NCBI GenBank assembly: GCA_013112635.1
Contig: JABFGF010000002.1
Coordinates: 434,001-498,000, forward strand
DNA from: Calditrichota bacterium
Lineage (GTDB): Bacteria; Calditrichota; Calditrichia; Calditrichales; J004
Direction: 5' to 3'
Length of the DNA stretch: 64,000 nt
Shown here: positions 62,458-64,000 of the stretch, one piece after another
Numbering within the stretch: the first letter of the stretch is position 1
Layout: every line of letters starts with the position of its first letter
The notes under the pieces: generated by a model
The model's database searches: none
Told to the model about the DNA's origin: nothing
What the model saw: only the letters and a program-made list of their open reading frames with translations
Translations under genes and position numbers: made by a program

Positions 62458-64000
62458 TTAGAATTTCTCATCATACTTGGTCCAAAGTTTATCACCAAGT
62501 TTCCAGGCTTCTTCCGAGGCTTTGATTCCCCACTTGTTTGTATAATCGGTAAGAAACTTAATGGCCGCTTTTTTGTCTTTTTTCAAAAGAGTAAGTGCCT
62601 TTTTCTCAATTTCCTTTTGGTCCTTAAATAATTCTGCCTGCATCGGGTCAAAAACATCACGCACATCATACCGCATATCGCCCCAACGCTGTGCAGCAAG
62701 TGTTCCCAATCGGTTAAAAGCCCACCAACCGGAATCATGCGTATACCCGTTTATTCTCCCCGGTGTTTTAAAATACTTATTAACGGATGTAACATTGGCA
62801 TATAGTGGTGTATAAACGGATGTCGCCACATTATCCCAGGCCAGCCATACAACGCCGCCCACTTCATCGGGCAACCAATCGCGTGATTGTGTTATAGTTG
62901 CATACATGGTATACCAGCGGGCAATTGTGCGTTCACCCAGCTCATCCCAACCGCCATTTACATTGAATAGCGGGTTCATATCATACGGCATAAACGGATT
63001 AGCCAGAGGTGAAATCTCAACTTTGCCACTGTCATTTGCCCAGGTAATATTTTTGATAAAATTATAAGGTGTGCCCTCAAAATAATCCGAGAACATCTCT
63101 ACCATTTTTTCTTTTGTTATCGGTTTATCCGGTTTAACAGAAAACGGATAATTTTCATCATTTGGATGTAAATTTAAAGAAGGAGCTGCCATGGAAAGTA
63201 TACGCCATTCTCTGCGACGTGTGGCAAATGTTGTTCTGTTTTCCGGAGCATAGGCATACACAAACTCAAATTCACCTTTAGCAGGATCCCACCAACCGCT
63301 GTCTTGTGCAACCTGAAAAACATTTTCAGACGCCATAAAATAATCCGGATTATCTAAATCAATTTTTCGGATTCGGCTTCCATTGGCTCCAACAGAAATA
63401 TGATCATCCGGTACGCGTTGAGCTACCCAGATTGAGCCAAGATTACCTTTTCCCGGGCCCATAATTTCCAAATGCCATACTTCCTTTTTGTCGGCGATTG
63501 TCAGCATTTCACCAGAGTCATTCCAGCCGTACTTTTTAGTAAGTTCCCCGGCAAGTTTTATTGCTTCGCGGGCTGTAGTACAACGTTCCAGCATTAGCTG
63601 ACACAAACGTTGGCAATCAATTAAGCCCCTTTCCGATTCCAGAGACTCGCGTCCGCCAAAGGTCGTTTCACCGATAGCTAACTGATGTTCATTCATGCAG
63701 GGATAGGCTGTATTTATAAATCCGTATGTATGATCTACCTGTGGGATTGAACCGATTGGATCGTGCTTATATGTTGGCATCGCCAGAGAATCGAAAGGGA
63801 CACGTTTATACATTGTTGCCTTGGCGTTTTTTGGATGATCCTTTGCAGGAGTCATGTCCAACCAGGAACGTGTTCGGTGACTATCATCCGTATGTGAGGT
63901 CATTACTGAGCCATCATCAGTTGCCAGCCTGCCAACGGTAATTGTTGTACATCCCTCGGGTACACCGGCTTTCCAATCAGGCCGATCTTGAGAGAAAACA
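62458..64000 (-). CDS. Peptidase family C69 dipeptidase, 5'-truncated by window edge
   Basis: This is an Ntn-hydrolase dipeptidase (PepD family). The frame stays open to the window edge. Before the internal ATG at 63903 it encodes EGCTTITVGRLATDDGSV, whose Cys (63949-63951) is the expected N-terminal nucleophile once the leader is removed. The gene therefore starts outside the window. Downstream blocks are TSHTDDSHRTRSWLD, ETTFGGRESLES, MLERCTTAREAIKLAGEL, GVWHLEIMGPG-like WHLEIMGPGKG and ISVGANGSRIRKID, all typical of C69. It cleaves dipeptides. It is separated from the sensor operon by a strong terminator. Confidence 0.93.
   Translation of the reverse strand, partial: VFSQDRPDWKAGVPEGCTTITVGRLATDDGSVMTSHTDDSHRTRSWLDMTPAKDHPKNAKATMYKRVPFDSLAMPTYKHDPIGSIPQVDHTYGFINTAYPCMNEHQLAIGETTFGGRESLESERGLIDCQRLCQLMLERCTTAREAIKLAGELTKKYGWNDSGEMLTIADKKEVWHLEIMGPGKGNLGSIWVAQRVPDDHISVGANGSRIRKIDLDNPDYFMASENVFQVAQDSGWWDPAKGEFEFVYAYAPENRTTFATRRREWRILSMAAPSLNLHPNDENYPFSVKPDKPITKEKMVEMFSDYFEGTPYNFIKNITWANDSGKVEISPLANPFMPYDMNPLFNVNGGWDELGERTIARWYTMYATITQSRDWLPDEVGGVVWLAWDNVATSVYTPLYANVTSVNKYFKTPGRINGYTHDSGWWAFNRLGTLAAQRWGDMRYDVRDVFDPMQAELFKDQKEIEKKALTLLKKDKKAAIKFLTDYTNKWGIKASEEAWKLGDKLWTKYDEKF

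Overview
The window reads as a chromosome segment from a Gram-negative bacterium of the FCB group, most likely Calditrichota or a close relative such as KSB1 or Ignavibacteriota. This placement is inferred from several traits. Many secreted proteins end in a type IX secretion (T9SS) sorting domain with a QNYPNPFNP-type motif. A PorV-like outer-membrane protein and a GldA/GldF/GldG-like ABC operon are present, alongside multihaem cytochromes and a Na+-pumping decarboxylase. No rRNA or other definitive marker lies in the window. Both end genes (an RDD membrane protein and a C69 dipeptidase) are cut by the window edges.

Region 1 (1-5.3 kb) holds the RDD fragment, rmuC, and an oadG-oadA-oadB operon for a biotin-dependent Na+-translocating decarboxylase, followed by a small dimeric-barrel protein and a strong terminator. 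Region 2 (5.4-16.1 kb) is a redox and signalling block. A sigma-54 promoter (TGGCAT-N5-TTGC, 13168-13182) drives a NifX-like protein, a four-cluster ferredoxin with a Tat signal (HybA-like), a NrfD/HybB-like membrane subunit and a 13-haem cytochrome c. The same run continues with a histidine kinase that has a periplasmic haem-c motif and a zinc-ribbon insert in its ATPase domain, then two response regulators whose outputs are GcvH-like domains lacking the lipoyl lysine. A PAS-containing sigma-54 activator gene lies just upstream, preceded by a GAF-HD-GYP protein.

Region 3 (16.2-28.7 kb) contains an S9 peptidase. It is followed by a small foreign-looking island (about 19.3-22.1 kb) of four compact AT-rich genes separated and bounded by attC-like imperfect palindromes. 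Next come a GldA-GldF-GldG-DUF4340 set carrying an 88-bp palindromic repeat, a redoxin, a YiiX-like hydrolase, tRNA-Leu(CAA) and a Nudix hydrolase.

Region 4 (28.9-62.3 kb) is a large beta-glucan utilisation locus, almost entirely on the minus strand. It encodes two GH5 enzymes, a GH3, a canonical laminarinase-type GH16 and a circularly permuted lichenase-type GH16. It also encodes a CBM9-like secreted protein, two CotH-domain secreted proteins, two Na+/solute symporters, and a TonB-dependent receptor followed by a very large T9SS surface protein, a PorV-like protein and a parvulin-like lipoprotein. There is no SusD. Control appears to come from a solute-binding protein, an atypical histidine kinase and a sigma-54 response regulator encoded in one overlapping operon. 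A perfect sigma-54 promoter (57116-57130) sits directly before the GH16/GH5 pair. The inferred flow is: extracellular glucan is cut by T9SS-exported enzymes, oligosaccharides cross the outer membrane by the TonB receptor, GH3 releases sugars, and the SSS symporters import them with Na+. The Na+ gradient could be supplied in part by the decarboxylase.
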